DNA of 22,533 bases from Syntrophaceae bacterium UBA2280 (GTDB taxonomy: Bacteria; Desulfobacterota; Syntrophia; Syntrophales; Smithellaceae): the NCBI GenBank assembly GCA_002347685.1, contig DDWS01000067.1, positions 1 through 22,533 of the forward strand. Reading direction: 5' to 3'. The translations under genes were made by a program, and so were the position numbers. Shown in pieces: positions 1 through 7,301 of the stretch (positions within the stretch are counted from its first letter, which is position 1; the number at the start of each line of letters is the position of its first letter). The notes beneath the pieces were generated by a model that was given only the letters and a program-made list of their open reading frames with translations, was not told the origin of the DNA and did no database searches.

Positions 1-90
1 CTCATACTGATCCTTTCCTGTGCCATCTGTTTCCCCCAATTACTTTTTGGAAAACAGTATGGCTGTAGTCGGTCAATTTGTCAGTATGAG
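1..90. repeat. 10-bp inverted repeat at window edge
   Basis: The first ten bases, CTCATACTGA, recur as the exact reverse complement at 81-90 (TCAGTATGAG). The pair lies directly left of the regularly spaced IS21-like end motifs that begin at 95. Because the window starts inside it, the full length of the left arm is unknown. It may be part of an insertion-sequence end, or chance. Confidence 0.35.
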
Positions 91-94
91 TCTC

Positions 95-223
95 ATTCCG
101 GTATGAAAGCACCTGATTCCGTCATGCCAGCAGGTCATTCCGCTACATTAGAAAAACCTGCTGTTTTGCCCCGGAATAGGGTGCTGTCATGCTCCGGATT
201 GGGGTGCTTTCTTCCACCGGAAT
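95..223. repeat. IS21-like end repeats, two facing sets
   Basis: ATTCCG occurs at 95, 116 and 137 (period 21). Its reverse complement within CCGGAAT/CCGGATT occurs at 171, 194 and 217 (period 23). Around these cores the flanks also match in inverted orientation: GAAAGCACCTGATTCCG near 105-121 mirrors the GGATTGGGGTGCTTTC-type units at 195-210. Several regularly spaced copies of one motif at each end is typical of IS21-family elements (known of the family). No istA or istB reading frame lies between them, so this looks like two abutting or decayed ends. The sequence from 224 to 411 has no convincing gene. Confidence 0.45.
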
Positions 224-411
224 CGGGTGCTGCCTTGGAGCGGATTCTCCATTGTCTCGTTTCTAAAGTCTTTCATGACGGGCTTTCAGAAGTCGCTATC
301 GAATTTTCAATAATAGACAGCTTGATCCGTTCAATACGGCGATTGATCCAGTGAATAAAGCCTCAGATCATGCGGCAGTATGGGCGACTTTTGATATTTG
401 ATTATAAGAAA

Positions 412-1266
412 TTATTCCCAAGGCAAAGATTCGTAATAGTCTTGGACGATTTTGTAAACATCTTTGAAAGGGGGAAGATCGACTTCGATTTCTTGCGCCA
501 TCGTTTCATATTCAGCATGCGAACGCCTAATAATGTCCTGGTCTCTTAAGATATGTTGATTTATTAGCACTCCTTTGGAGTCAGCTTTAACCTTCAAAGA
601 TCGCAATATTGTGGTTTTTATGTCATCGCTTTTCAAATGACCATTAGCAATCAACCAATATATATCAAAAGCGTCTTGCCTTCTAAATCTGTTGCGCATT
701 TTTTGCTGGATAATGGCTCGATATTTTTCAGCAACAAAATCTGACAAGCTATAAGCTTGAATATTCATTCCTTCAACTAACTCCAAGACTTCGATGTCTT
801 GATTAATCTCATTATAGCTGTAATCCAGCTTTAAAACATTCGTACAATTATTTCTGAGCAAATGCTTATGATCACTGGTCCCCTTATAGGCATAGCCGAT
901 GTTAATTTCTAACGTCTGGTGATTTTTTTCCTCACCACGGGGTTTGATTCGCCAAGACTGTATCTTGCAGGCCAAGCCATAGCTGAGAGATTCTGAGGAT
1001 TCCAGTAAGCTTAGTTCCATCTCTTTTAAAAATGCATCTTCGTCAATGTCCGACCGTTTGTTTGTAGTGGCAAAATCAAGATCTTTGGTATACCGCACAC
1101 CGCCATATTGAAGGGTGAGCAATAGAGCCCCATGGAAGATCATTTTTGATTTTAGTTCGGGAGATTTTGAAATGGCGAGTAAGACCACATGGACAGCTTG
1201 GCGAAACGCCTTTGCAGTATCGTCCGGCGAACTTTTTATCCAATTTTCGATTTCTATGAGTTTCAT
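412..1266 (-). CDS. abiEii: AbiEii/AbiGii-family nucleotidyltransferase toxin
   Basis: This 284-residue protein has the AbiEii layout. A nucleotidyltransferase core near residues 43-67 contains FHGALLLTLQYGGVRYTKDLDF; its R-x-T-K-D-L-D-F part is the metal-binding acidic motif of the DNA polymerase beta-like fold. A C-terminal basic motif with KYRAIIQQK and RNRFRRQDAFDIYWL matches the second conserved block. The family usually has G-S before the helix; here it is G-A. Family members are toxins of type IV toxin-antitoxin systems that arrest growth and can act as abortive phage defence; the exact target is not readable from sequence. The ATG lies 3 bp after the stop of abiEi, so the two are almost certainly translated from one mRNA. 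A GGATTTATAGCGG stretch precedes the start. Confidence 0.9.
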   Translation of the reverse strand: MKLIEIENWIKSSPDDTAKAFRQAVHVVLLAISKSPELKSKMIFHGALLLTLQYGGVRYTKDLDFATTNKRSDIDEDAFLKEMELSLLESSESLSYGLACKIQSWRIKPRGEEKNHQTLEINIGYAYKGTSDHKHLLRNNCTNVLKLDYSYNEINQDIEVLELVEGMNIQAYSLSDFVAEKYRAIIQQKMRNRFRRQDAFDIYWLIANGHLKSDDIKTTILRSLKVKADSKGVLINQHILRDQDIIRRSHAEYETMAQEIEVDLPPFKDVYKIVQDYYESLPWE

Positions 1267-1269
1267 CCG

Positions 1270-2175
1270 CTATAAATCCATATTAAGAGACAGGCACCAT
1301 CGCTCAGAATATATCTCTCGATACGATTGTTTTGGGTCCAATTTTCGAGATCCGCCTCTTTGGACATTATTTGCCCATTCGTCAATTCTACTGTCTTTAA
1401 TTTTAAGAATTTCTTCCATCAAATAGCCGGCCCTTGCTTTCTCGATATTTGTTCCGTGTCGTTCTATTTCATCAATGATGAGCCTAGAATATTGTTCACC
1501 GTTGTTTTTGAATACATCTATAACATGATACATACTGCCGCAATAATCTGGTTTCCTTAACATGTCAAGAAACGTCCTCCCTATGGTTGAAACCCTGAGC
1601 ATGCGGCCATCGATATGCTTAAAGGCCCCCTGATGGATACTTGAATATCTGAATATTTTATTTTTTCGGATTGTACTAAAGTTTATTCTGGTCAATTTGG
1701 GAAGGCCATAATCCAAAAATTCCTTAAAATGACCGCTATAGTCTTTCTCCATTTTCTTGTTGGCAAATTTAATCCAATCTTTAGGTGACGGCGTGGATAA
1801 ATATATAACCTTGGGCAAGCGGTTGGTCAAACCGTGATAAGCCATGGCGTTTAAATGAGAAATATAGGCAAAAGGATCGATGGTGCAGACGATATCTTCG
1901 GTATCCTGCTGCTTGCCTAAAATTTGAAAGACACGTTCATTCGGAAAGTCAGGAAGCGGAAGTATTATCCCCAATTCAATGAGAGGAGCAATTACATTTG
2001 TCTTTATGTATTTAAGAGATGGTTTTGCGCTTTTATCGATTTCAATGACGCTCTCACGATACTTCTTTGCCTGAAATAAGTTAAAAAAGACCAGGCACAA
2101 TTCGTAGTCTGTTATAACAGGCTGTGAAAGTTCACTCAAATAACGAGTCAGGGCTGTGGTGATTTTTATTTGCAT
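1270..2175 (-). CDS. abiEi: AbiEi-family antitoxin and autorepressor
   Basis: This 301-residue protein matches the COG5340/AbiEi type. An N-terminal winged-helix region spans roughly residues 1-90. The conserved FAYISHLNAMAYHGLTNRLP segment follows near 102-121, and then a C-terminal domain with RMLRVSTIGRTFLDMLRKP near 191-209. In characterised AbiE systems the protein neutralises AbiEii without stable complex formation and represses its own operon through inverted repeats. Here the gene is first in the operon, with abiEii 3 bp downstream. The promoter-overlapping palindrome at 2186-2232 is the obvious operator candidate. No strong Shine-Dalgarno sequence precedes the ATG at 2175; only ATTAGATT is present, so translation may start weakly. 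At 301 residues it is slightly long for the family. Confidence 0.87.
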   Translation of the reverse strand: MQIKITTALTRYLSELSQPVITDYELCLVFFNLFQAKKYRESVIEIDKSAKPSLKYIKTNVIAPLIELGIILPLPDFPNERVFQILGKQQDTEDIVCTIDPFAYISHLNAMAYHGLTNRLPKVIYLSTPSPKDWIKFANKKMEKDYSGHFKEFLDYGLPKLTRINFSTIRKNKIFRYSSIHQGAFKHIDGRMLRVSTIGRTFLDMLRKPDYCGSMYHVIDVFKNNGEQYSRLIIDEIERHGTNIEKARAGYLMEEILKIKDSRIDEWANNVQRGGSRKLDPKQSYREIYSERWCLSLNMDL

Positions 2176-2185
2176 AATCTAATAA

Positions 2186-2232
2186 ACCTATCATGTGTTA
2201 AATGTCCTTAGGACATTTAACACATGATAGGT
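2186..2232. repeat. Perfect 47-bp palindrome (IR1), candidate AbiEi operator
   Basis: Two 23-bp arms (2186-2208 and 2210-2232) are exactly complementary around the single base 2209. The central 17 bp, AATGTCCTTAGGACATT, is identical to the centre of the second palindrome at 2324-2370. It sits between the abiEi start and the candidate -35 box and covers the -10. AbiEi proteins are known to bind inverted repeats at their promoters. Such a long uninterrupted symmetry would also let DNA or RNA fold into a strong hairpin. Confidence 0.8.
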
Positions 2233-2242
2233 AATATTTCAA
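2215..2242 (-). promoter_or_regulatory. Candidate abiE promoter
   Basis: On the minus strand, TTGAAA (2242-2237) and TTAAAT (2220-2215) are separated by 16 bp. They would start transcription near 2208, about 33 nt before the abiEi ATG. The -10 box lies inside the right arm of the palindrome at 2186-2232, so a protein bound there would block it. No better pair is visible nearer the gene. Confidence 0.45.
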
Positions 2243-2323
2243 GTCTTTTTAAGATGATTTTTAACCTTATGGAAGCGAGGTGCATAACGACAAGCGGGGA
2301 TATATTTAACTTGACACTCTTTC

Positions 2324-2370
2324 AAGAATGTGATATCTAATGTCCTTAGGACATTAGATATCACATTCTT
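2324..2370. repeat. Perfect 47-bp palindrome (IR2)
   Basis: Arms 2324-2346 and 2348-2370 are exactly complementary around base 2347. Architecture and 17-bp core are the same as IR1, with centres 138 bp apart. The outer arms differ from IR1 but stay perfectly self-complementary. On the plus strand it is followed by a run of T, so it also looks like a terminator, though no rightward gene precedes it. A TTGACA at 2311-2316 and TATCTA at 2334-2339 (17-bp spacing) make a possible rightward promoter covered by IR2. Confidence 0.8.
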
Positions 2371-2477
2371 TTTTTGCTTGCTAATCTACAGGAACGATTG
2401 CTAGTCTCAGTATCTTTAAATGATGGAAAGTACCTTTCTTAGCCGCTTGTTAGTCGCTTTGCAAAACGTGATAATTG

Positions 2478-2497
2478 GGTGCAAAATAGGTGCAAAA
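2478..2497. repeat. Tandem GGTGCAAAA sites, possible integrase arm sites
   Basis: GGTGCAAAA occurs at 2478-2486 and 2489-2497 (period 11), about 70-90 bp left of the tRNA-Glu repeat at 2566. Short period-11/12 direct repeats next to a tRNA-derived core are typical of tyrosine-integrase arm sites. Their position left of the core suggests they belong to an element on the left, the one carrying abiE. No gene is evident in 2371-2565; a 30-codon frame at 2416 lacks a ribosome binding site. Confidence 0.4.
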
Positions 2498-2565
2498 AGT
2501 GGTCAAAATTAAACAACTACAGTTTGCTAAGTATATGATATTATTAATACATAATATGGCGAATA

Positions 2566-2612
2566 GGCCTCTCACGCCGGAAACCGGGGTTCAAGTCCCC
2601 GTGGGACTACCA
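2566..2612 (+). repeat. tRNA-Glu(CTC) 3'-half remnant, left attachment repeat
   Basis: This 47-bp stretch reads as the 3' half of a tRNA-Glu gene. It has an anticodon loop CTCTCAC (anticodon CTC) with the GCCGG 3' stem, then a T arm CGGGG-TTCAAGT-CCCCG, an acceptor strand TGGGACT and ACCA. The sequence to its left is not a tRNA 5' half, so it is not a working gene. It is repeated at 21484-21529 in the same orientation, with the first 26 bp identical. Integration at an anticodon-loop core is common for tyrosine integrases, and the int gene ends 59 bp away. I read it as an att site left by integration. Confidence 0.8.
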
Positions 2613-2670
2613 TAATATCCTCGTATTTCCGACAACATATAAAACACAACATTTTCTTAACAATGCCAAT

Positions 2671-3801
2671 TCAGGAGTTGACGGCTCCTGAGACGGCTTT
2701 TTCTTTTTGTGATGCATTTTCTGCCTCGGTCACCTCTCGTGGCCTGAAAGGCAAAACCTTTCCTTTTTGTTGTGAAAATGCCTCCAGTGCTGGACGCACT
2801 CCCTCATGCCCCAGTGACCTAATATACTTAGCCGTTGTTGTTGCACTCTCGTGCCGCAAAACGGACTGAATATCGGCAACCACATAACCCAGCTTATACA
2901 GGGTTGATGCTGTCAGATGACGGATCGCGTGAAATCCAAAAGGCTTCACCTTCGCCCGTTCACATAAATTCGGCATGAAATGTTGCCTGTGCTTAAAAGG
3001 TTTGCCATAGTTTTCAGTGCAGAAGTTTTTCTTTTCAAGACATAAGAAAACATGTGCATCATCCTTTATTGGCCTGTTTTCTTGCCACCAGAAAAGCGAT
3101 TCTTTCAGCATTTTCGTCATTGGCAACCAATCGAATTCAAGACCACCACCATGGCGCTTCCGTGTCCATAATCGCACCTGGTCGGCCGTAAAATCTACAT
3201 CATCCCATGTCAATCGGAAAATCTCCCCTCGCCTTGCTGCTAAGTGCAGGAAAGCCAAAAGCATGACCCTGTCCTGTCCTGATGTCAGATTATATACCTT
3301 CCAGAAATCTTCTTCCGGGGGCATATATCGCGGGCTTCTATCCTCCGGCATCTTTTTCACCTGACAAGGATTCGGTTTCTGGAGATTGGGGTTCATGTAC
3401 ACCATTCCCCAGTTCCAAGCTGCAACCAAATTCTTCCTGTCTTTGTTTGCCGCATATCCTGACCGTTCCAATTTCTGCTTTGTAATATAAGCCTGAAAAT
3501 GGCCAGGCGTTAATTCGGAAACCGGAAGCGCAGGGTCTATCTCTTTGAGGAGCCTTTTAAACATGGCCCGCTTCTCATCGTAGGTAACATTAGCAAACTG
3601 TGCCTTAGCAAAGTCCAGATATGCATGCGACCAATCAAACAAGGATACCGTGTTTGTCTTCTCCGGCCATATCTCCTCTGGATTTGACCGACTCTCGCTT
3701 TCCCACGCTACCGCATCTTTTTTGTTCTGGAAGATTTTTTCCTTCCGCCTCCCGCATACTCGCACTTGAGCCACCCATTTTTGACCTCTTTTGTATGGCA
3801 T
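2671..3801 (-). CDS. int: Tyrosine recombinase / site-specific integrase
   Basis: This 376-residue phage-type integrase would insert and excise the element at the tRNA-Glu sequence next to it. An N-terminal arm-binding region is followed by an SAM-like core-binding domain (about residues 52-150) and a catalytic domain (about 160-340). Visible catalytic residues are R190 in AARRGEIFRLTWDDVDF, H291 and R294 in HAIRH, H317 in LRHESATTTAKY and the nucleophile Y326. The start is fixed by AAAGGAGG about 7 bases before the ATG at 3801. The gene points toward the attachment repeat at 2566-2612, and its 3' end carries candidate arm sites. It overlaps the upstream HTH gene by 167 bp. All catalytic positions are present, so it may be active. 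Confidence 0.93.
   Translation of the reverse strand: MPYKRGQKWVAQVRVCGRRKEKIFQNKKDAVAWESESRSNPEEIWPEKTNTVSLFDWSHAYLDFAKAQFANVTYDEKRAMFKRLLKEIDPALPVSELTPGHFQAYITKQKLERSGYAANKDRKNLVAAWNWGMVYMNPNLQKPNPCQVKKMPEDRSPRYMPPEEDFWKVYNLTSGQDRVMLLAFLHLAARRGEIFRLTWDDVDFTADQVRLWTRKRHGGGLEFDWLPMTKMLKESLFWWQENRPIKDDAHVFLCLEKKNFCTENYGKPFKHRQHFMPNLCERAKVKPFGFHAIRHLTASTLYKLGYVVADIQSVLRHESATTTAKYIRSLGHEGVRPALEAFSQQKGKVLPFRPREVTEAENASQKEKAVSGAVNS
2680..2702. repeat. GACGGCT arm-type sites within the int 3' end
   Basis: GACGGCT occurs at 2680-2686, and AGACGGCTTTTT at 2691-2702, inside the last codons of the integrase gene. The 12-bp AGACGGCTTTTT is exactly repeated at 21395-21406, beside the right attachment repeat, with further copies at 21407 and 21427. 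Shared short motifs near both ends fit integrase arm-binding sites. Confidence 0.5.
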
Positions 3802-4012
3802 TTATAACCTCCTTTTCAAAAAACAATATCCGGCGACCCAAGCGTATTCCACCTAATTCAAGGTAGTACAACCTGACAGTCTTTTCGTCAAGCCCCAGAT
3901 AGTCGGCCATATCGGCTGATCTTAATACACGCCCGAGTTGATCATCCATCATTGGGTAGGGCATCCCCCGCGCCCTCTGTAGCTCAATGCCTGTCTGTGT
4001 TTTCTTTGCCAT
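3635..4012 (-). CDS. Small HTH protein, likely excisionase
   Basis: This 125-residue protein has a MerR/AlpA-like helix-turn-helix near residues 29-70: RSADMADYLGLDEKTVRLYY followed by a wing with GIRLGRRILFF. Such proteins beside an integrase usually act as excisionases or as regulators of int. I chose the ATG at 4012 because TAGGAAC precedes it; a longer frame to 4096 has no such site. The last 167 bp overlap the start of int in another frame. The residues after about 80 are low-complexity and charged, so only the N-terminal part looks conserved. It is probably co-transcribed with int. The function is inferred from fold and position only. Confidence 0.7.
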   Translation of the reverse strand: MAKKTQTGIELQRARGMPYPMMDDQLGRVLRSADMADYLGLDEKTVRLYYLELGGIRLGRRILFFEKEVINAIQKRSKMGGSSASMREAEGKNLPEQKRCGSVGKRESVKSRGDMAGEDKHGILV

Positions 4013-4083
4013 GTTCCTACTTTGTAACCGCCAATCAATGTGTTTTTTTACCGGACATCCATTATACTGCTGCATTGCTATCG

Positions 4084-4127
4084 TTAGAACAAACACACAC
4101 GCTATAATAAGCGTGCGTGTGTTCTAA
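4084..4127. repeat. Imperfect inverted repeat upstream of the xis-int genes
   Basis: The arms, TTAGAACAAACACACACGCT (4084-4103) and the reverse-complement-like 4110-4127, pair with one mismatch and a 2-bp offset around ATAATA. It lies between the repA-like gene (ends 4177) and the HTH gene (starts 4012). It could be a terminator for the leftward replication operon, although no clean T-run follows, or an operator or binding site for the HTH protein. A second short one (AGAAAAAA...TTTTTTCT, about 4141-4170) lies beside it. Confidence 0.5.
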
Positions 4128-4176
4128 ATAAGAGATGATAGAAAAAACGTTAGAAGTTCTATTTTTTCTATTCATT

Positions 4177-5409
4177 CTAAACATCCTCCTTGGCAGATAA
4201 CTTGGTGATTTGGTCCGGCAGGCCAATGAGCTTAGTGTTGTTCCCTCGCCCCCGCTGCTCATGGATAGCCAACTTTCCGACCGCCGGATCCGTTGCCCAG
4301 TCGGCAAATGTCTGCGCTTCGACAACGGTCATTTTCATGTCATGTCTCAACTGATTCTTGAAAACGGAAATGGGCAGTGGCTTATCCTTGACCAATGCCA
4401 GCGCAGACATTTCAAATGAGGCGATCGGCAGTTTTGAGTTTATAGATTTCTTCTTACTTAAAGACGTCTCTTTTACTGGGTCCAAATCGCATCTTGGGAT
4501 AAAACAGGACGATGATGATAAACCATCGATCCATTCGATGCAGAAAGGCCGTCGTGGACGATAATTACGAACCAAGATTTCTACGACAGTAGCGCCTTCC
4601 TCTGACCTGTGTGGAGAAAGCGCTATGCAAGCATCGTAATCCCGCCCGAGAACATTCGACCCAGCACCTCGGTCCCTGATATCACGATCTCCAGCAGCAC
4701 CTTTCGCGTCATGGTGAACATAACATATCGCGGCGCCGGTATCCTCGGCCAGCAAATCAAAAGCATCTAGTACAGGCTTGAATGCTTCAGGAGAGTTCTC
4801 GCTGCCGTCCATGAGCTTGTACAGGGGGTCGAAAACAATTATTTCTGCACCATGCTTTTTGGCTACTGCACTTAATTCCGGGATTCCGCCGGTGGAATTA
4901 ATTCCGAGCCCACGGGCATTAACAATCAGCAAATTGTCTTTTATACTATCCTCATCGATGTCCAACGCATCCGCCATGTTCCGTACACGTTTGTGATAAT
5001 GAGCTTCCTTAACCTCAAACTGCACAAGGAGCACACGACGTCGAACGGCGTTTTTCCAAATGAGAAAATCAAGACCGGCCGCTAGAGAGATACACATTTG
5101 CAGTATGAAAAACGATTTCCTCTGTTTGCTGCTGCCAAGGATGGCAACCTTGTCACCGATATCGAAAGTATCCCTTAATACTTGGACCGGTGTCGGCGGG
5201 TCCGTCTGGATATATTTAAGGGCGCTGACCGGTTTTATTTCTTTTCCTGACTGAATCATCCCCTGAATCGTTCCCAGAATCCTCATAAAACCTTCGAAAT
5301 CACCGTGGTTATATGCCCGATTCATGTCTTCAAAAAGCGCCTTTACAGGTTCATCGGCTGCTTTCACTTGATTCGAAAAAGGATTTAAAGCACCAGCAGA
5401 TTCAATCAT
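4177..5409 (-). CDS. RepA-like RecA-fold ATPase (AAA_25), probable helicase
   Basis: This 410-residue protein resembles the RepA/AAA_25 group of hexameric RecA-fold ATPases found on plasmids and integrative elements, which act as replicative helicases or helicase loaders. The nucleotide loop is GSSKQRKSF (residues 92-100). It keeps K98 and S99, but has R where the classical Walker A has G. A Walker B-like IIVFDPL lies at 190-196 and a YVHHDAKG motif at 230-237, as in the family. The ATG overlaps the 3' end of the primase gene by 8 bp, with GGAG eight bases before it, so the two are translationally coupled. With the primase it forms a minimal replication module. Whether the element replicates autonomously is inference. 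Confidence 0.8.
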   Translation of the reverse strand: MIESAGALNPFSNQVKAADEPVKALFEDMNRAYNHGDFEGFMRILGTIQGMIQSGKEIKPVSALKYIQTDPPTPVQVLRDTFDIGDKVAILGSSKQRKSFFILQMCISLAAGLDFLIWKNAVRRRVLLVQFEVKEAHYHKRVRNMADALDIDEDSIKDNLLIVNARGLGINSTGGIPELSAVAKKHGAEIIVFDPLYKLMDGSENSPEAFKPVLDAFDLLAEDTGAAICYVHHDAKGAAGDRDIRDRGAGSNVLGRDYDACIALSPHRSEEGATVVEILVRNYRPRRPFCIEWIDGLSSSSCFIPRCDLDPVKETSLSKKKSINSKLPIASFEMSALALVKDKPLPISVFKNQLRHDMKMTVVEAQTFADWATDPAVGKLAIHEQRGRGNNTKLIGLPDQITKLSAKEDV

Positions 5410-6397
5410 TTGAGATACTCCGACCCACCGACGTCAGCCATAATAGACGTTGCAAGGTTTGTTTTTCAGCGCGGTAATGCCCCGGCACCCGGCTTAAGCG
5501 CGCCGGGTTTGAACAATTAGAATCGACCCCCATCGGCGTCAGGTATTGGTCATAAAGGTTTTTTTTAACAACGGTTTCCCATTGCGCGAGAGTTGTGACA
5601 TCGGCGATTTTTTGAACATCCAGCAGGGCATGGATGCTTTTCCCGCCGGTATCGACGAGGCAGCGGATCGGTAACTTGACAGCCGACCAGAAACGGATTT
5701 GTTCTTCACGGGTCAGTGTGTCGAATTCAACCAACGCATATTTGAAAATGCACACACATCTATCACCACGATAGGTCATTCCATCACCCGATTTTTTCGG
5801 CATCGACATCCCTGATAATGGATTGATAATAAAAAAAGGCGGATCGTCACTGTCTAACAGTTCATATTGCCTAATCCAATCGGATACCCGCATAATACTC
5901 TTACCCATAATCCCGGGCGTGTTTCTTTCACCCATCCAAATAAGGTCATCAGGGTCGTAAAGGGTATCAAGAAAAAGGTCGAGGCTACATTTCCGCATGT
6001 CAAGCAGGGATATCGGCGAAAGGCAATAGAGATCATCCTCCTGCGAAATTGTTCCCTGCTTGATGATGTTCTGAAGTGTGATTTTCCCATTGTTAATGAT
6101 TGGCTTTGGTTTCGGGGGTGTGTATCGACAATACGATTCCCCATTGGGCAGGGTGATTGATTGCCGGTGATCGGAAAAAGCCCTATTAACGGCAGCGAAT
6201 ATTTCCCGATCTGGAACATCGCGACTTCCGATAGGGATAGAATTGCGGATGTCGGAACATATCTGTTCAGCTGTTAATCCGCTCATTGCGCCCAGGTTTG
6301 CAGTACCCAAAAGGGCACCGTGACATCCGTTGCCGCCCGGGATCGGTATTTCAGATAGAGATTTTTTATATTTTTGTAGAATATGTTTCGATATCAT
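5402..6397 (-). CDS. AEP-like primase of the element's replication module
   Basis: This 331-residue protein has features of archaeo-eukaryotic-type primases (PrimPol/RepB-like) carried by plasmids and islands. A hydrophobic-acidic motif ALVEFD lies at 221-226, and TGGKSIHALLDV at 250-261 matches the s-x-H motif. A block CSNPARLSRVPG lies at 295-306. Residues 10-80 contain a small helical domain (GGNGCHGALLGTANLGAM onward) like the helicase-associated regions of such primases. I place the start at the ATG at 6397 because AGGAG sits seven bases upstream; an upstream ATG at 6424 has no such site. It would synthesise primers, working with the overlapping RepA-like ATPase. The catalytic assignment rests on motif reading only. 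Confidence 0.68.
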   Translation of the reverse strand: MISKHILQKYKKSLSEIPIPGGNGCHGALLGTANLGAMSGLTAEQICSDIRNSIPIGSRDVPDREIFAAVNRAFSDHRQSITLPNGESYCRYTPPKPKPIINNGKITLQNIIKQGTISQEDDLYCLSPISLLDMRKCSLDLFLDTLYDPDDLIWMGERNTPGIMGKSIMRVSDWIRQYELLDSDDPPFFIINPLSGMSMPKKSGDGMTYRGDRCVCIFKYALVEFDTLTREEQIRFWSAVKLPIRCLVDTGGKSIHALLDVQKIADVTTLAQWETVVKKNLYDQYLTPMGVDSNCSNPARLSRVPGHYRAEKQTLQRLLWLTSVGRSISND

Positions 6398-6424
6398 GCT
6401 TATCTCCTGTGAAATGTATTTCAA

Positions 6425-6466
6425 ACAAAAAAAGCCACGGGAACCTTTAACAGGTCTCCGTGGCTT
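6425..6466 (-). terminator. Rho-independent terminator between the 60-aa gene and the primase
   Basis: AAGCCACGG (6432-6440) pairs with CCGTGGCTT (6458-6466). Read on the minus strand, the stem is followed by seven T. It lies directly before the primase ribosome binding site and after the 60-residue gene. It would stop leftward transcription from the small gene, or attenuate entry into the replication genes. Confidence 0.75.
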
Positions 6467-6507
6467 GCTTACACAAATTACGCTTGCTTTTGGCTGGCTA
6501 CTAGAGC

Positions 6508-6690
6508 TTACTTATTTATCGTGAGACAATCGTATTTCGTTTGAACAATACGATATATTTTGGTCTCGCCGCGTTTGGTTTTGTAAATTATGTCTCTCGG
6601 GAACTTTCCTCCTGCGTTCAGAACTATTCTTTCGGGGGAAATCGATTCAGCTTGAGCTTGAGTTTTGTGATCATCAGATGGATTTTTCAT
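6508..6690 (-). CDS. Small hypothetical protein (60 aa)
   Basis: I do not recognise this protein. The 60 residues start at an ATG preceded by AAAGGAGG, ten bases upstream. That strong site supports translation and rejects the longer frame to 6840. The N-terminal third is polar (KNPSDDHKTQAQAES). The rest (GGKFPRDIIYKTKRGETKIYRI) has the pattern of a small beta-rich fold. It is the most upstream gene of the leftward integrase/replication block. A terminator separates it from the primase. A regulatory role would fit the position, but nothing in the sequence proves one. Confidence 0.6.
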   Translation of the reverse strand: MKNPSDDHKTQAQAESISPERIVLNAGGKFPRDIIYKTKRGETKIYRIVQTKYDCLTINK

Positions 6691-6857
6691 TTTTTTACTT
6701 CCTCCTTTAAAATTTTTAATATCTGATTCTTTGCTGTCGAGTGTCAGACGATTTGTCAAGGATAATTTATAAATACTTTTCATAATTATAAATACATGTG
6801 TAATATTATGATTTTGTATCATTGAAAACGCGATGATCATGGTTTTGCAGAAAAAGA

Positions 6858-6956
6858 ATAAACTAATTATTTAAAAAAATACCGCGTTTTGTGTATGGGT
6901 TTATTATCATAATCATAAACCTGTGATATTTACCCCCACCGGGTCGGCGTCACGGA
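6858..6956 (-). repeat. Dispersed ~100-bp repeat, copy A
   Basis: This copy shares ACCGCGTTTTGTGTATGGG, GTGATATTTACCCCCACC and GGGTCGGCGTCACGG-type blocks with copies at 7302-7400 and 14517-14621, all in the same orientation. The rest of 6957-7301 has no convincing gene. Confidence 0.55.
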
Positions 6957-7301
6957 GAGTATGCACCGACGATATTGGTCTCAGTGACTACGGCATGGAC
7001 TAAGAAACCCTGAGCCACCTGTCGAACCTTTCTTCACGACCAAATAAATAGGGGGGGGCAAAACCGGTCGCGCTCCTCTAATAGAAAATCTTGCAGGTGG
7101 CGGACGAACTGGAAATCCTAGTGAATCAACCCGATGACGCTCGGAGGCTTTGCCTAAATCATTGCGGCCTCATCACCCCTCCCTCGATGTTCCTGGATAT
7201 CGGACTGGCAGGGATCGGGGCCGGTGGAAAAGAAGATAGTCCTGAATCCCTGCGTTTCAGCTTCTGTTTGCCTTCAAAAATATTCCATCAATCACTAATA
7301 T

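Noticed and set aside
2416..2511. 30-codon rightward frame downstream of IR2
   Set aside because: No ribosome binding site, and the end overlaps the GGTGCAAAA repeats.
2566..2612. Functional tRNA-Glu gene
   Set aside because: Only the half from the anticodon loop to CCA is present; upstream bases cannot form the D arm or acceptor 5' strand.
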